This document shows, piece by piece, positions 27,966-41,935 of a stretch of DNA of 64,000 bases. The DNA lies in assembly GCA_035222895.1 (NCBI GenBank), contig JAVYIG010000606.1:124001-188000 (forward strand), written 5' to 3'. The notes beneath the pieces are model-generated. The model searched no databases. It was not told where the DNA came from and saw only the letters and a list, made by a program, of their open reading frames with translations. The translations under genes were made by a program, and so were the position numbers. Position 1 is the first letter of the stretch, and each line of letters starts with the position of its first letter. The DNA comes from Strongylocentrotus droebachiensis (Eukaryota > Echinodermata > Echinoidea > Camarodonta > Strongylocentrotidae).

Positions 27966-29147
27966 TTTCTATTCCCTTCCGTTTCATTTCTGTTCTTATG
28001 CCCGTAGTCATATATATGCCCCTAGTGATCCCTTCTTCATCTGCTCATCCCATCTTAGCCTCGACCCCAACCTTTCCCACTTTTAAACCCTTTCCCCCTA
28101 ACTGTGATTACATAGCTATTTACGCCACCTTCATCCCTCATCCGACGAATGAGTCATTGAGGCAAGACTAGGTACAACGCCTCAATAAAGAGATTACCCA
28201 CAATCCCTCACGTATGCCAGTCATGCAGAGTTGTAGCTGTAAGGGGATTATTCTCAAAAGTAATTCCCTAGAATGGAAATCGACGCCTCAATGAAAATTA
28301 CGGAAAAGACAAGTGTCATATTTTTGTGAAACACTTTTGAATGAAAGGATGATGTGACGTCACTCTTTGCAGATTGTGTCAAAATCGTGATGGCCAAAGT
28401 TTCACCAATATATGCATTTTTAACGTACATGATCGAAATCACAGTTGAAAATCCAATCTCTCATTCCCAGTTGCACATCATCACATGTTTCAAAGTCCAG
28501 TATGTCGTATAAGGCCTAGGAGGAAAGTATTGACAGTTTCGCGCCTCATATCATAATATCACTTGACGTTCTTCTTACTACAAGGATCACGAATTTAAGA
28601 TTTAAAAAAAATATTGCGAGGTAGATTTTCGAGAAAGAAAAAATAATGCGAGTATAAAATGTTATTTGATTTTTCTTCTTCAAGTACGTTTAATTATTGA
28701 ATATGTTTTCAGCATGGTCTGATTTCGTTTTAAGCTCTATATTAAAGACGATCACAAAATACAAGACTTTAGTGTCTATAAACATTCGAGGTTATGATTT
28801 TGTACCTGAATTTCGCAACGCAATTGCGTGTCGAGATTGCAATGATACTTCTTTAATGACGTCATAAAATAAAATACAAGACATTTTTTCTCTCTCATTT
28901 TTTTTCCCTTTCTGGCTTTTTGTTTGTGTGTTTGTTTATTTGTTTGCTTTTTGTCTACATTTGTCTTCTTTGCCTTTCTTTTTTTCTTTGTTCGACTGCT
29001 GTTCAGGCGGGGGGGGGGGGAGCAGTTACATTTCATATGAAAATAATATTTACTGTTATATCTTCTTTCTGAGATCAGGCGCAATCGCTTTATTTTCAAC
29101 TTACTATTTGAATTATATTGTACAGCATTGGCCATTCACGTTGTGTA
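27966..29147. other. Non-coding stretch with a G12 run
   Basis: No supported gene. Poly-G at 29009-29020. T-rich sequence with TTTG repeats at about 28915-28950. Confidence 0.5.
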
Positions 29148-29167
29148 CCCCCCCCCCCCCCCCCCCC
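29148..29167. repeat. Poly-C tract (20 bp)
   Basis: The longest uninterrupted C run in the window. Confidence 0.9.
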
Positions 29168-32037
29168 GCGCCTGTCGCTTGGCCGGAGAGCAATGGTCAT
29201 CCACTCAGTGACCAGTCTATTACTTACATGTCAAATAATCTGACCAATCTGCTCTCCATCACTTTTGCAAAGATTGTGCGAAGAAAAGAAAATCCTGAAA
29301 GTAAACATATGAATCAAAACACATTTCGGGCACGTACCTTGCTTATCAACAGATGGTTTATGAATATGTATTAATCTCAATATAATTTAAGAATAAGCAA
29401 TTTGCTGAAGAAATTATCGCCACCGGGGAAGCTCTTTGAAGTGAATTCGGTCACCGGTTTTTTTTTTCTTCCTCCACTGTTTGTAGAACTCGTAATATTG
29501 CTAATCTAATCAAGGGCCAAAGCGATTCCTTTTTTCTCTCACTTTGTCCTATTTCTTCCCTTTTTTTCTTCTCATTCTCTCTTTCTCTTCTACGTTCGCC
29601 ATTATATTTCGCAGATTGGCTAGGGATTTCTGCTCCTTCTTACTAACCTTAGTCGAAAATGGAATCCACCAGCTACTAATTTCCTTTATCCTTCCTTTCT
29701 TTCTTATCAACTTGTTGAGGGGTGGTGAGATTTAGTTGGATTGCCGATTTTTCCTTTGAATGGGCCGGCCTCATTCGGTATGCAATTCTCTCATAGGAGG
29801 TGATTAGTAAACTAATATTGCCAATACATATTTCATCTCCCAGTGATTTATTCCGTGACTATTATACGGCGGATGAATGTACATGTTTATGTTTTATATT
29901 TTGTCACGAACACATCTATGCATAAGACCTATAAGCATGATGGGATGAACTGTACAAACAAAAAACCTTTTCAACCTCAAGAAATATTCGGAGGCATATT
30001 TGTCTTACGACCAATTAACAATTTAAATTATCCTATTAGGCTTAAACATTAATAAAGTCTTTTATCAAAGGGTTAGAAATGTGTACAGTGTTACTCTCTG
30101 GGATAGGCCTTTAATAATTTGCTCTTTTTGTCTTCTCCCCCCCCCCCCTTTTTTTCTCGTTTAGGTTCAATCTCTCTCGAGCTTAAACATAATTATTTTA
30201 AATAAATTAAGGAACTTTCATTTCTGACCCACTGATCCCGTTTATGTATTTTTATCTTCAAAAAACATAACTTGCTTTACTGCTTGACCTTGAAAAAGTG
30301 TTACTTTTCAATAATATCAAACACCTCTGCTAGAAAAATATCATCGTCCCGAACGTATAAAGAGCATCGCTCAAGCCGCACGTTGAATATATTTCTTTCG
30401 TATTTTCCAACTGTTTTCTTTCTTCATTCTTCATCGCCACGCTTTATTTCGTTCCAGATCCCTTCGATTGTTTCATTGAAGAAAATATTGATTGCGGGGG
30501 CTGTCAGGAAAAAATTATTTCGTTGAACGAAGTTTTCACGAGGAAAATGCATCATCGAGGTTGACAGTGCAAGCTGCGCCGCAACTTGCCCGAGGGCTGT
30601 GGGGTGCGAACTCATTCGAGTACATACGGCCCTGGCCATAGCGCCGTAATCACTGTACCTCTGCATTTTCAGTCACATCATATTCAACAAGGCCGTGTTA
30701 ATGCGCATGTATATATGGCGATGTAACACTAATGGGCTAAACGCTCACCAACCGATAACTTTTGTGAATACATTTAGCTCATAGTGATTATGTGGTTTTT
30801 AGCTATAGATCTAGTTCCTTCTATATAACACATGTACAGCCTACACAGAAATTAACTCTGATGCTTAAATCCATCTTTGTTGCGGTCAATGTAATCTTTT
30901 TCTGATAACATAAATATACAGAAACTATAGTCTATAATTCAACACCTTTATTTTTGGCACGTCAACATTGTAAAAACCTACGTCGTACAGTTTTTTTCCG
31001 GTAGTGAAAATTCTGCAGATAACCCTAATTTTAAATGCTATGAACAATTTTAGACCAGATTGTGTGAACTTGATAATTTCATAAAATGTAATTAAATATA
31101 CTTTTACATGTTTGTCCATTTTGAAGGAAAACGCTTCTTGTTTAGTAAATACGATAATAGGTTCTATATTTCTAGGGAAATTCAGTTCAGAAGTTGAAAA
31201 CGTAATTAATTTTCCCATTTTAGCCATAAATTCACTAAATTGTGTTGTGTATTTCCGACTGTGAAATATCATCATCATCAACATCAGTATCCTTATATTG
31301 TACAATGCTTCCAATTATTTGTCCACTCTGCTTAATAATTGTGTACATCTACTTCATAATATTTATTTGGGGCTGTCATATATTCAAGCAAGTCTGCTTA
31401 CTATGGCAGTCCTTCCTACGCAATTAATTATAAAAAAGTTTGATGAAATATGATAATTTGACAATTTATCTTTTCCTTTTTTTGTGGATAATAATTGATA
31501 TGTAGATTTCCTTATTTACGATTCATTGACAGAAAGTATTTTTAGCATTCTATGTTTGTTATGTTACCAAAAGTTATTTGTTTTTATATGGAATGCAGAA
31601 GAAAATCCATCAAATCAAATTAAATCAAATGAAGATCAATTCGAATGAAATCAAATCCTCGTCCATGAAGCAAGGTTGTTTTCTTCGACAAAATACACAT
31701 TGTGCCTTATGGATTATGTCTTTCTTCATTCGATGAGCCTTTTGGCAGGAAAGCTTCTAGAATAAGGAAGCAATATGATGACCACAAGTAGACAACCAGT
31801 CTTGAAAGCTATCCTCTAAACACTTCTTTGACAGATGTTAGCATGTGTTTGTTTTTCTCTCCAAAACTCAAACCGTCAAACACGAATTAATAACATAATC
31901 AAGCGATGAATATGGACTCTCAAGCAATGGTTAATTAGAAGCATCCTTTTTATTTCCAATAAATGTTTTGTAAACGCTATGTTTGTACTTAAGTTGGAGC
32001 CAAGTATTTTACCTCTTCTATTGCAAAGCAGAGTCTA
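29168..32037. other. Non-coding stretch
   Basis: AT-rich. C12 lies at 30137-30148, and an imperfect AAATC-type repeat at about 31607-31657. No supported gene. Confidence 0.45.
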
Positions 32038-32104
32038 TCATGACAGAGAGAGTGAGAGGTAAAAGAGAAAGGGAGAGAAAGAGAGAAAGAGAGAGAGAGA
32101 GGGG
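32038..32104. repeat. (AG)n microsatellite
   Basis: Imperfect GAGA/GAAAG array. Confidence 0.8.
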
Positions 32105-32673
32105 AGAATTTCGATTTTGCTGGTCTTTTTAACATGGTAGAGAAAAATGTTATTGCTATTTTCTAGGTAGAGTCATATAAAATAAAAAATATAATCTCCC
32201 CAAAAGGATATTCAGTGATTCATTCCAGAACAAAATCTTGCAGTTTTATTAATAGGTCATGAGAAAAATAAGCATTTATATTTCTATGATTATCAAAAAT
32301 GCTCAATGTTAGGCATAATTAATAGTCTTTCCAGACATAGAAGGTCAAATCTTGATAATGAACCCGGAGAAAAGGGGTTGTGTATGCAGTATTGCTCAGG
32401 TCATGTCCACCGTGAAATGATCATTCTTATTTGAATTGCAGCACCAGTTTCGATATTTTCTTTAAAAAAATAGAAATACCAAAGATACATGGGTCAAAGG
32501 AATTGATAATTAGTAATCAACATTTCTTTTTTTACTCAAACAAAATAAAACGGAGATTGTTTCTTCAAAGATTATAGTTCTCGGCCGTTGATTTTTGATG
32601 AAGGGCGACCTCCCGTGGTCATGTGTAGAAGATATATTCGATCTCGTCTCTGCCATGAATGTTGGTCTGATCA

Positions 32674-32998
32674 TGGACCAGGGGGTGTTTCACAAAGATC
32701 CTAAGTCGAACTTAACTCTAAGTTGGACTTTAAAAATTATGGAGAGCCATTTGTAGCCTTAAAATAAAATATATTCAAAGCCAAAATTTAAATATTTTAG
32801 ACTTTTCATAAATTCCGCATCAAGAACATGAAATCTCCTTGATTATAGAAAATATGAATGATTTGAATCAACATTTAATGCTTTTTAAAATAACTTTTAC
32901 AACATATTTTCAAAGATGCTAACGGCTTTCCATAAGTGTTAAGTCCAACTTAGAGAAAATTTCAACTTAGGATCTTTGTGAAACACCCCCCTGGTCCA
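32674..32998. mobile_element. MITE with long TIRs and 11-bp target duplication
   Basis: A 325-bp foldback. The left end TGGACCAGGGGGTGTTTC and the reverse complement of the right end differ only by one extra G over the first 35 or so bases. Similarity continues through CACAAAGATCCTAAGT and CTCTAAGTTGGACTT, giving arms of about 60 bp. It is flanked by a perfect direct repeat TGGTCTGATCA (32663-32673 and 32999-33009). The interior is AT-rich and has no coding capacity. An 11-bp duplication is in the range known for Mutator-type elements, but the superfamily is an inference. Confidence 0.88.
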
Positions 32999-33264
32999 TG
33001 GTCTGATCAAGAGAGGAGGAGGAGCACGCCTCCTTGGTCTGGTCAGGGAAATGTTTCAGATTGTTTTTGACAAGTATGTGGATATGTAACATTTGCAGAT
33101 CGAGATCAAAGATTAAAAGTTGAGATGAGAAGAGAAAATGACGTGTATGATTTTGGAGGATGCGACGAAGATGAGGAATAACACGATGACAATGACTGTG
33201 ATATCCGCATTGGCTATGCTCAACAAATGGTATTTAGAACATGGATACATTATGGCATAGTAGT

Positions 33265-33586
33265 AATACTGCTGATGGTTCTACTTCTATTTCTGCTTCT
33301 GATTTTATTGCTATATCTACTGCTGCTGCTTCTCCTCCTCCTCCTAACACTACTACTACTACTACTGTCTTCACTTTTTTTAACAATAATAATAATAAAT
33401 CAACTACATGTTCTGCCATTACTAATCTCTGCATTCCTCTCTCCTCTTACCCCCCCCCCCCCACCCATCATTCTCATCATACTACTACTACTACTGCTAC
33501 TGCTACTACTACTTCTACTTCTAATACTACGACTATTACACTTACTACTACTTCTACTACTACTACTACTACTACTTCTACTACTT

Positions 33587-33618
<32 letters not shown>

Positions 33619-33650
33619 GAGACTACTGTTTATTTCTATAGTATAGTATT
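33265..33650. repeat. (CTA/CTT)n trinucleotide array, left arm
   Basis: Imperfect CTG/CTT/CTA repeats, nearly pure (ACT)n from 33478 to 33620. C13 lies at 33450-33462. The 137- to 139-codon frames are poly-Thr or poly-Leu. Confidence 0.92.
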
Positions 33651-33659
33651 GTAATACCG

Positions 33660-33723
33660 GGAGAAGGAGGAGGAAGGAGAAGTGGAGGAGTCGGAGTAAT
33701 AGTTGCAGTAGAAGTAGTGGTAT

Positions 33724-33759
<36 letters not shown>

Positions 33760-33944
33760 AAGAAGTAGTAGGATGAGTAGGAGGAGTAGTAGTAGTAGTA
33801 GTAGTACTAGTAGTACTAATAAAAGTAGTAGCAGTTGTTTCTTTTGTGTTAGTAGTAGAATTAATATAAGTACATGTAGCAGCAACATCAGCAGCTATAG
33901 TATTCGTAGTGAGAGAAGTTATTGTAGACGTAGTAGTAGTAGTG

Positions 33945-33975
<31 letters not shown>

Positions 33976-33985
33976 CAGCAGCAGC
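33660..33985. repeat. (AGT)n trinucleotide array, right arm
   Basis: GGA-rich start, then near-pure (AGT)n at 33722-33765, 33784-33812 and 33946-33975, ending in (AGC)n. It is the reverse complement in sense of the array at 33478-33620. Poly-Ser and poly-Val frames here are not genes. Confidence 0.92.
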
Positions 33986-36900
33986 AGCAGCAGCAGCACT
34001 ATTATTGATGTTGTTAATAACAATATACATCATTTCTACCCCTGTATCATTGTTTTACCAATGTAAATATATCTATATATCCGCCCATGCAGTTTATATC
34101 CTTTGATTTCTATCCTTCCTCTCATCTCCCTGATCCTACCCTTCAACCTGCCATCATATTAGCCCTTCGATGCCCCGGTCATGGGGCTTGTACGCTCCAC
34201 GTGTCCCCCTTGCCAAGGCCGTGAATCGTCACCGGGGACGAAACATGAGCTCTCAGAACACAAACTTTCGTCCTCAACAAGAGGAACAACTTCTGCCGAA
34301 ATGCGACAAATGATTCTTGAAAAGCTGGAAAGGAATTTGTGTATGTGAAACTCTATCTTGCGTGTATAGCTCGAGTGGTTCTAATGGGCCCCCATCTCAA
34401 AATGTTCGTCTAGTATATGAAAAAATACGACATAACAGATCAAAATAAAGGAATATATATTTACATGTCTGGCACTTAAGTGTCGTATTACTGAAATGTG
34501 TGTTCCGATTGATTCTTGGGTCAATCATTTTCTGATAATACTGGATATACCCCCATTTTGTTTTGTTCTTCACATCTCACTCTCCCCCCCCCCTTTTTTT
34601 CCCTTCTCTCTCTCTCTCTCTCTCTCTACCTTTCTCCCTCTTTCATATATCATTCTGTGGCAATTACGATGAGGACTTCCTGTTCTTGCAACAATCATTT
34701 TATCATTTACAAGAATATATATCCATGTATACAATATCAGTTTCCTGGAAAGAGTTTATGATTCTAAAAAACCTGGTTTACAATTTATTTGATCTTCACC
34801 CTTCATATCAACAGGGTCCTCATTTTTGAGAGGAAATAACCATACAAAGCAACGCAAATCTAATGCATTGTGTAGAAACGAGATATGCAATAATGTCTTA
34901 CATAGGAAACGAGGACTGTCCTCGTTCAACTGTCACATAGTTCAACACATAGGCGAAATCAGAGCAGAAAATGTCTGCTGCCCTACGTCGTTTTGTAGGT
35001 CCCATGTTAGTAGGACTGGTTATTACAACTTCGATCACGAGGAGCTATAAATAGGCAAAGGGGCAATGAAGGGGAAACCGATTTTATGATTGTTTCATTT
35101 CTTCAACGCTCTCGGCGTTCCTTAGTTTTTCAAGAATGAAATATTTGATGTTGTCCTTCCCTTAACGTTGGCGTGCCTCCCCAGGCCCAGAGCAACGTCA
35201 CTCCCTGGATCGGGATAATGTGGGGCCGACTAGAGTCCAAAAAGGGTATGAAAGATTTCCACCGCAACCGTTGTATTGTATGTGAACCAAATCAGTGCAA
35301 CGATACACGTCTGCCATCACTGATCATGTTCATAATAATGAGATAAAGCCATAGCAACCCTTCCTCAACCGTCAAAAGGAAGGAACTTAATTATAGTGGG
35401 CAAAATCGTTTACTTTCAAATATTCGATGTTATAGACTACGCCTAGTCACATATTAACCTATTGTTTGATGTCTCATGGAAAGGCATCATGTAGATAATT
35501 AGACACAATCGACATATTACGTCACTTTCACTTATTTGTATTGATAAAGAGAAACACAATCATTGTAGTAATGATAATATTGATAGTAGTACTGGTATTA
35601 TACCATAATATCAAGCGTGCTCTTTAACTTTTCAACATATACGCTTGTGAATACGAGGCGCTGATTAAAAATCACATTTGCTTGCAAATAAATGGTAGCG
35701 ATAATCATATTCCAAGTATGAAAGAACTTTGTTTTCTTCAATCCACTGTATTCCATATCCACACCTAGGCCTCGGACTCGCTTACGATGCCAGGGCTGGC
35801 ATATCCGTCCGTCACTCTCCGTTTCATCTACTGCTGTTTTTCTTTTTGTCTAGACACACTTTAGACTTTTCGCTATGTAGGCTATACATATGACAACCTC
35901 TCTTCAATGTATAAAATGTGATTTAAGTGTGACATATTATGGGTTTCATAATCCGTATTATAAACTATGCAAACATAGCATAACGATGATAGATTACATC
36001 TTGTTTTGTAAAAAATAAATAGTGATCTTCAAGTTTCTAAACGACCCTATTTCTAGCATCCAACAAACTCTAACAGTAACAGGTCCCACTGCACGTAGTT
36101 TGGTTTTATTTTCCTTGAAAGATGATCCTCAATAATTTTGATGAGCCGTCTTTCACTCAGGTTTTCATTTTATAGATAAGATGATAATTACAGTCGACTT
36201 TCTATTTTTTGTAATGGGTGAATATAATAGTTGTTTGGAAAGTGAGGAGTTATTAAACAATGTGAATGTTATCCTTAGACTAGTTCAGGAGGAGGTTTTA
36301 TCATCTTTTCATATTTCCCCCATGTATCGGAAAATAATACAAGTGACGAGAAGAAATTTAAACAAATGGGACCCCCCCCCCCCCCCGTCCTATCACACAC
36401 ACATATACACTCACACACACCTCCCCGGAAACATCGCCATTGGTATCTACATAGGTCCATACTCCATAGTAAAAATGGCCACTAATTGCAGGGCAATGTA
36501 TGCAGCTCAGAAAACATTCTCTCCCGAATAACACGTGTATTCTGTATCTAAATAAATCCTCGTTTTCCCTTACTCTGTATTCTATTCAAATGGTGTGAAG
36601 ACCCTTAAATGCTTACACCACCCGCAAGATGAGTGAAAAGAACAATCAGAGAGCGACAAAACAGAAAACGGCTCCTCCAAAGTCCCTCACAAAGGACCGT
36701 GGTTAATGAGATAACGGTCCAGCAAGGCGAGATATACAGCTCATTAGGGTAGCCCCTTTCGTATATAGCTATACCCCGTTTTATCTATTCTACTTTGTCG
36801 CATATTAAGCCCTATATCATTACACTAACGAATGTTATTTTTGTGATATAATATCCCGATGATAAACCCTATATTAATCAGTCAGATTATCGTGTTCTTG

Positions 36901-38593
36901 CTGTGCGATATCATTTAGCTTTTGTCCACGCCTGTGATCTGTTACGTATTATTTTAATTATCATTGTTCGCTTCCCAGCTGACATTTAGCTGGTGAAGAG
37001 GTTGCAAACCTCTGCCATCATCTGGACTAAAGACCGAGTATTTCTTGGTGTTTTTTTTTTTTTTTGTCTTCATTATAAAATTGTCATATCGCTCCTCGAA
37101 ACGTATTCACTTAACGCCTTAAATCTCAAGAGTTACAAATGTTCCATTTCCTTTGTTATTTATTTCCTTCTTTATTTCGCCCCCACCCTCCCTCTCTCTC
37201 TCTCTCTCTCTCTGACTAAACAAATATGCATGTATAACAAAGAAAGCCAATAAGATGATTTTTCTAATTAAGACAAAAAAATGAAGTCGACCCTTATAGT
37301 ATTAGTAGATCCCTGCATATTTCAAATATATTCCTCTACAGGCCTAAAGTGTTAATGATACTTTCCGAATAATTATGGATATATATTGATCATCATTTTG
37401 ATTATAAATTTAGTATCAATCCTTGCAGTCGCTGTTAGCAACTGGTTAGGCAACAGACATGATAAAACCAAGGTCAAACAGCAACAAAAATAGGTATTTC
37501 AGCATTCGATTCAGAATAGTTCAAGCTTTTCTTAGTCTTACGTAGCTTGAAGACTAAAGCCAATATTGGCAAGGCATACAAAACTGTACAACAGACTGTT
37601 TGACAAACAATTACAGCGCGTGCGTATTATAATGCTTATCCTACTTCTCATTTAACAATAACGTTTTGTAACTGATGATATTTGTTGGTTTTAAATAATT
37701 ATTGTTTTACTTTCTAAACATCAACGACCTGTGGTTTGCACCCTCTTGATAGTGCGGTAGAACGGCCCGATTATTTATTCACGAGTCATTGACCAGCCTA
37801 AAGGGTTTACAAGGTGTCCGGACAATCTAAACTGACCCTGGGATAAAAAGTGGTGTCCAGTCATGAAGGTGGGGCATCCCTTCTCCGTCTCCAGGTTGTA
37901 CAACACGTGTTGCCGCTCTTGCAACACTTGCTCCGCTGCACATTGCAACATATATTCACGATCATCATCATAATAATCATATTCATATAATCATATTAGG
38001 CCTAGATATGTTTTTAAAAATAGAGATCAGAGCAAAATGTTGCAGGGAAACATGCCGGTCAACGGGTATTTGAGTTTCTCGTATAAAGATCGAGTAGGTA
38101 GTCGAAAGCATGTTGAAAGGCGTCATCACCGACGCATTCCGACGGCAACATACGCCCGACACATAGCGCACCTGAAATCATGAAAATGTGCCCATATGTA
38201 ACTTCCTCCTCAGCCTTTAATACTCGTAGGAGGGGTAACAACTGCACCCCTCGCTGCCCCTCCTCTGTTTATGGTGACATGTTATGGTAAGGTCACGGAT
38301 GTACCCCCTTGGCCATGTTTACTTCAAGAAAATATTTTATGTTGATGTGATCCTTCGGTATACAACATTGGGTAGACATAATGTTACCCCATATTTTTAT
38401 TTTAGGCTTAGAATTTTAGATAAGTGATAAGTTTGTTTGATTTTTTTTCCTTCATCTTGTTTCACTATGGTTAATGTCGGAGTTTGACATTCTCATACAA
38501 ATGTACCACATCGACAATACTCTAGTCGTTTAATTTTCTGTGATTTTAGCTGTAATTTACAAGAGTTGAAATGAAGTGACTATAGTTGCATTT
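33986..38593. other. Non-coding stretch with several short repeats
   Basis: No supported gene. Repeats: C10 then T-rich then (CT)n at 34584-34628; C15 plus CA-rich sequence at 36372-36421; poly-T at about 37051-37065; (CT)n at about 37190-37214. Confidence 0.5.
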
Positions 38594-39128
38594 ACTTTAA
38601 AGGGACTTGGTAACATTATTCAGATGAGAGATAGTGGTTCTAAGGTAGTGACTTCAATGCTAGATGTACAATTAAAGATAATCTGAAAATTTGAGTGAAA
38701 ACGGACCATTATTCATGGTACAAATTGGGAAAAACTGATCTGATCGATTCCTTAATTCTCCCAACTAGGTCTAGATCTAGATCTATAGAACAATTTAGCT
38801 ACATTTTAGGTGAATGGAAATCTCACAAAGCAATAAAATGGCTCTACATTTTTTTATAGCCTGTTTTATGTCTTTTTTTTCATGGAAAAACGGTTGGGAA
38901 AATTCAAAAATGGTTGGGAGAATTTACTGTTAATCACTGTTAGAGGGTGCCTCACATCGACGCCTTCAAAGAAAACCATAGATATCTTCGTGGTTTGAGA
39001 ATTTGTTCAGGATTTTTTGCCTATCAGAGGGTTAGTACAGTATAAGGAATAAAGTAAGTAACATTTTATACAAAAATTAAGCAATTTTTTTCATCAACCT
39101 TCAACAATGTTACCAAGTCACTTTAAAG
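38594..39128. mobile_element. TIR element (GGACTTGGTAACATT-type)
   Basis: GGACTTGGTAACATT at 38603 is matched by its near reverse complement AATGTTACCAAGTC ending at 39119. ACTTTAAAG lies directly outside both ends (38594-38602 and 39120-39128). It is either a 9-bp target duplication or part of a palindromic terminus. The interior is AT-rich, about 515 bp, with no transposase. Confidence 0.75.
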
Positions 39129-40560
39129 AAAAGCTGTTTCAAGGATTACATCGACGAATATTATAGTAGATCATATAAATGAACATAATTCACATTGATG
39201 GATACCACGACTTTTACATAATTGCCTCGGATCAATATTTGAAAACGGATATCGGTGTAGAAAGTTGATTATGTTTCGTTTGGTCTAGTGTTGATATTAA
39301 CTGTTCATGTGCTATTTTTTTCGGTAAAGAGCGTTGAATTGTTGAATATTTTTAAGTATTAGGTCTATGTTGCAAGATACAAAATTTGCCACCGTATTTA
39401 TAAGGAAAAACTATTCATGTACGCGCGATGTAGATGAAGTACAATAATTATCGTAGTACAAATAAATAATAATATTAATAACAATTAATAAAAACATCGG
39501 ACTAGAATAACCTATGCACGAAATTTAAGACAGCCATGCAACAAAAATGGATGCGAATGTTTTATAAAACGAGAGAGAAAAGGAACTGAAAATGTGTGCA
39601 ACGTGTCCCATAAGTATTTCATAAAACGTTTTTCCATCAACGTGATACAAACAGGAAAATACATATTTTGATATGATAATGAACTTGCGATAGTGAAACC
39701 AGAAAGACTATTTGTTAGTAATATTATCAAGATTTGTTCCAGTTTGGAATATAAAAATGGATGATGAAAGACTCCTTGTAGTCACCAATATACAGTTGAA
39801 GGATATTACGGATACGCCAGAGTTTCTTAGATGCAAGCTAGCAGGATGTTTTCCCATGGATGGTTTTCCCCGCATCTTCTCTCCCATCGGGAAGCCAATG
39901 GGAGCTCGAGCGAAAGTCATTGCGTAACCACCCCAGCTCGCTGATGATGAGCGGTGTTGCAGTAGATTCTCACGCTCATCAGCCGGCCCATGATCTGTCT
40001 CGAGTACCGTTCATGAGCACTCGGATCAGTGGAAAAGTATTAGTTCTGCAAAGTCAGTTTAAAACTTGAGAGGCCTTATATTCCATATCTGATGTTAATT
40101 AAGAACTTCATGTATTGTTTTTGTTTGATATCAGTTTTTTGCTATAAACTTAAACCGATCCTTTCAAATGAGTACATGACGAAATAATAAACATAGCTAT
40201 TATGGTAGTTTTTATACCAATATTGTCGAAGATTCCGAACAATTCGAATATATATTGTTCACCTGTACACTTTACACTTTTCTGTCAAGTATGTCACTAG
40301 GCTATTAGCGTCTTTGTCATTTATCTATACACTCTAATATCATCCAAAGACCGTCATACTATAATTCAGGCCCATTTCATTTCTCTTCTTTTGAACAGCC
40401 TATCTATTCCAATTTGACTTTAAAATAATGATAATGAAAAATAAATAATGCTGGGCCTATAAGCTGTATGCATGCTGTCGAAAAATACTTTAAAAATCTA
40501 TTTAGGTTGTTATCTTTAATTTAAAAAAATGTATTTTGTATTTTTACTTGTAGCTGAACG
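39129..40560. other. Non-coding stretch
   Basis: No supported gene. A frame at about 39757-39927 starting MDDERLLVVTNIQLK looks less biased than most, but has no recognised domain. Confidence 0.4.
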
Positions 40561-40562
40561 CC

Positions 40563-40607
<45 letters not shown>

Positions 40608-40647
40608 CTCTCTCTTCCCCCTCTCCCTCTCTCTCTCTCTCTCTTCC
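40561..40647. repeat. Poly-C plus (CT)n microsatellite
   Basis: C13 at 40561-40573 followed by (CT)n in two blocks. Confidence 0.9.
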
Positions 40648-41935
40648 CTGCCGACCTATCCCACCTAGCTCATATATCAACCAAAGTAGGCAGGTATACA
40701 TTTATCTCTCAACGTTTTAATCACACGGAACCCCTGCGATGTAGGAGGAGCTCGCTCAAATTGGTGGTCGTAAACATTTCAACTAAATACTCCCAGTCCA
40801 AACCAGCGGAACTAATAGGCAACATATTACGTTCCCTTCAACCCAATAAACAATCAAACACGTAAATCTTTCCCACCCATAATTGTTTACGAGTAAGCAC
40901 TTCCATTTCCGTACGAGCAGGGCTATAAATTTAGTCGCGAAAAGTGCGAGTTCGAAATGATATATGGGAGAGCGAGAAAAGTGACAGGAAAATTGTAGTA
41001 TTTAGCAGTTTAGGCCTATAGTATAATATATCAAAATATGTAATTCTAGGAACAATGGTGCCCTGCAAAGAACTCTTGACGAATTTTGTTGAAATATCCG
41101 ATATTATATCTTTCAAAGGCACTGAGTAAAACATGCGCCGTATCCAGCAATATTTTAGAGATTTATGTAAGATTATGATAGAAATGATTTCCACAGAAAA
41201 TACATTTTGAGCTAGCACTTTTCTGCGCTGAATAGCAAAATTCGATAATAAACAGATAAGATCCGTATCTTTGACATTTCTACCCGATTGTTTTGGCACT
41301 TATTTCTCTGAATCGGACAGGTTTGCGATGGGGTTGGTTAAAACAACTATCATTACGTAATCTAAGGTCATTGGGTTCAATCATCGGCTGGAGATGAGGG
41401 GGGTAGTTGAATATTTCGCTAAGGCTGCAAATTCCTTGATCATTCCGGGGGAAAATTAGGAGATAAGATACCACATCGTATCCGCTCACGACACCATGGG
41501 GGCACTTATGGGGGTAAAGTGTGATAGGGGTATGGTTTTGACCAGGTGTTATGCTTGCATTTGATATCACATGGAGCGAAGGTGTCGGAATAAAACTTTG
41601 ACCAGGGAACAAAATCATCTTGATTTACAGTAACAAACCGAGTTGAAGAATCACTTTTTATAGTAAAACAAAGCGAGGTTTACGACGAGACATTTATAAG
41701 ATAAACTAAAAATTGTCGGAGAGAAGAAAGATGGGGGAATGTGAAGTTTTCCTATATAACCATGGCAACATTGTCTGCTGGCCATCTTCAGGTCGTTTGC
41801 CCGATATCTCGCCGGCTCTGTCGGCATGCTCGAAGGTGGGGAAGGAGGTGAGTTTGTGGGGTCTTGGAGGAGGATGTTTCATTTTATCTAATGCGGATCC
41901 ATGACTGCTGGAATGGGTGTGGTAATGATTAGGGG
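40648..41935. other. Non-coding stretch
   Basis: No supported gene. A 112-codon minus-strand frame at 41280-41618 has no recognisable domain. Confidence 0.4.

Noticed and set aside
27707..28171. 154-codon Ser/Leu-rich frame
   Set aside because: It is dominated by (CT)n repeat; the C-terminal part has no recognisable motif.
33227..34066. Frames of 97-162 codons on both strands, poly-Leu, poly-Thr and poly-Ser
   Set aside because: They are translations of the ACT/AGT arrays, with no complex sequence or domain.
41280..41618. 112-codon minus-strand frame
   Set aside because: No domain recognised; length alone is not convincing in eukaryotic intergenic DNA.
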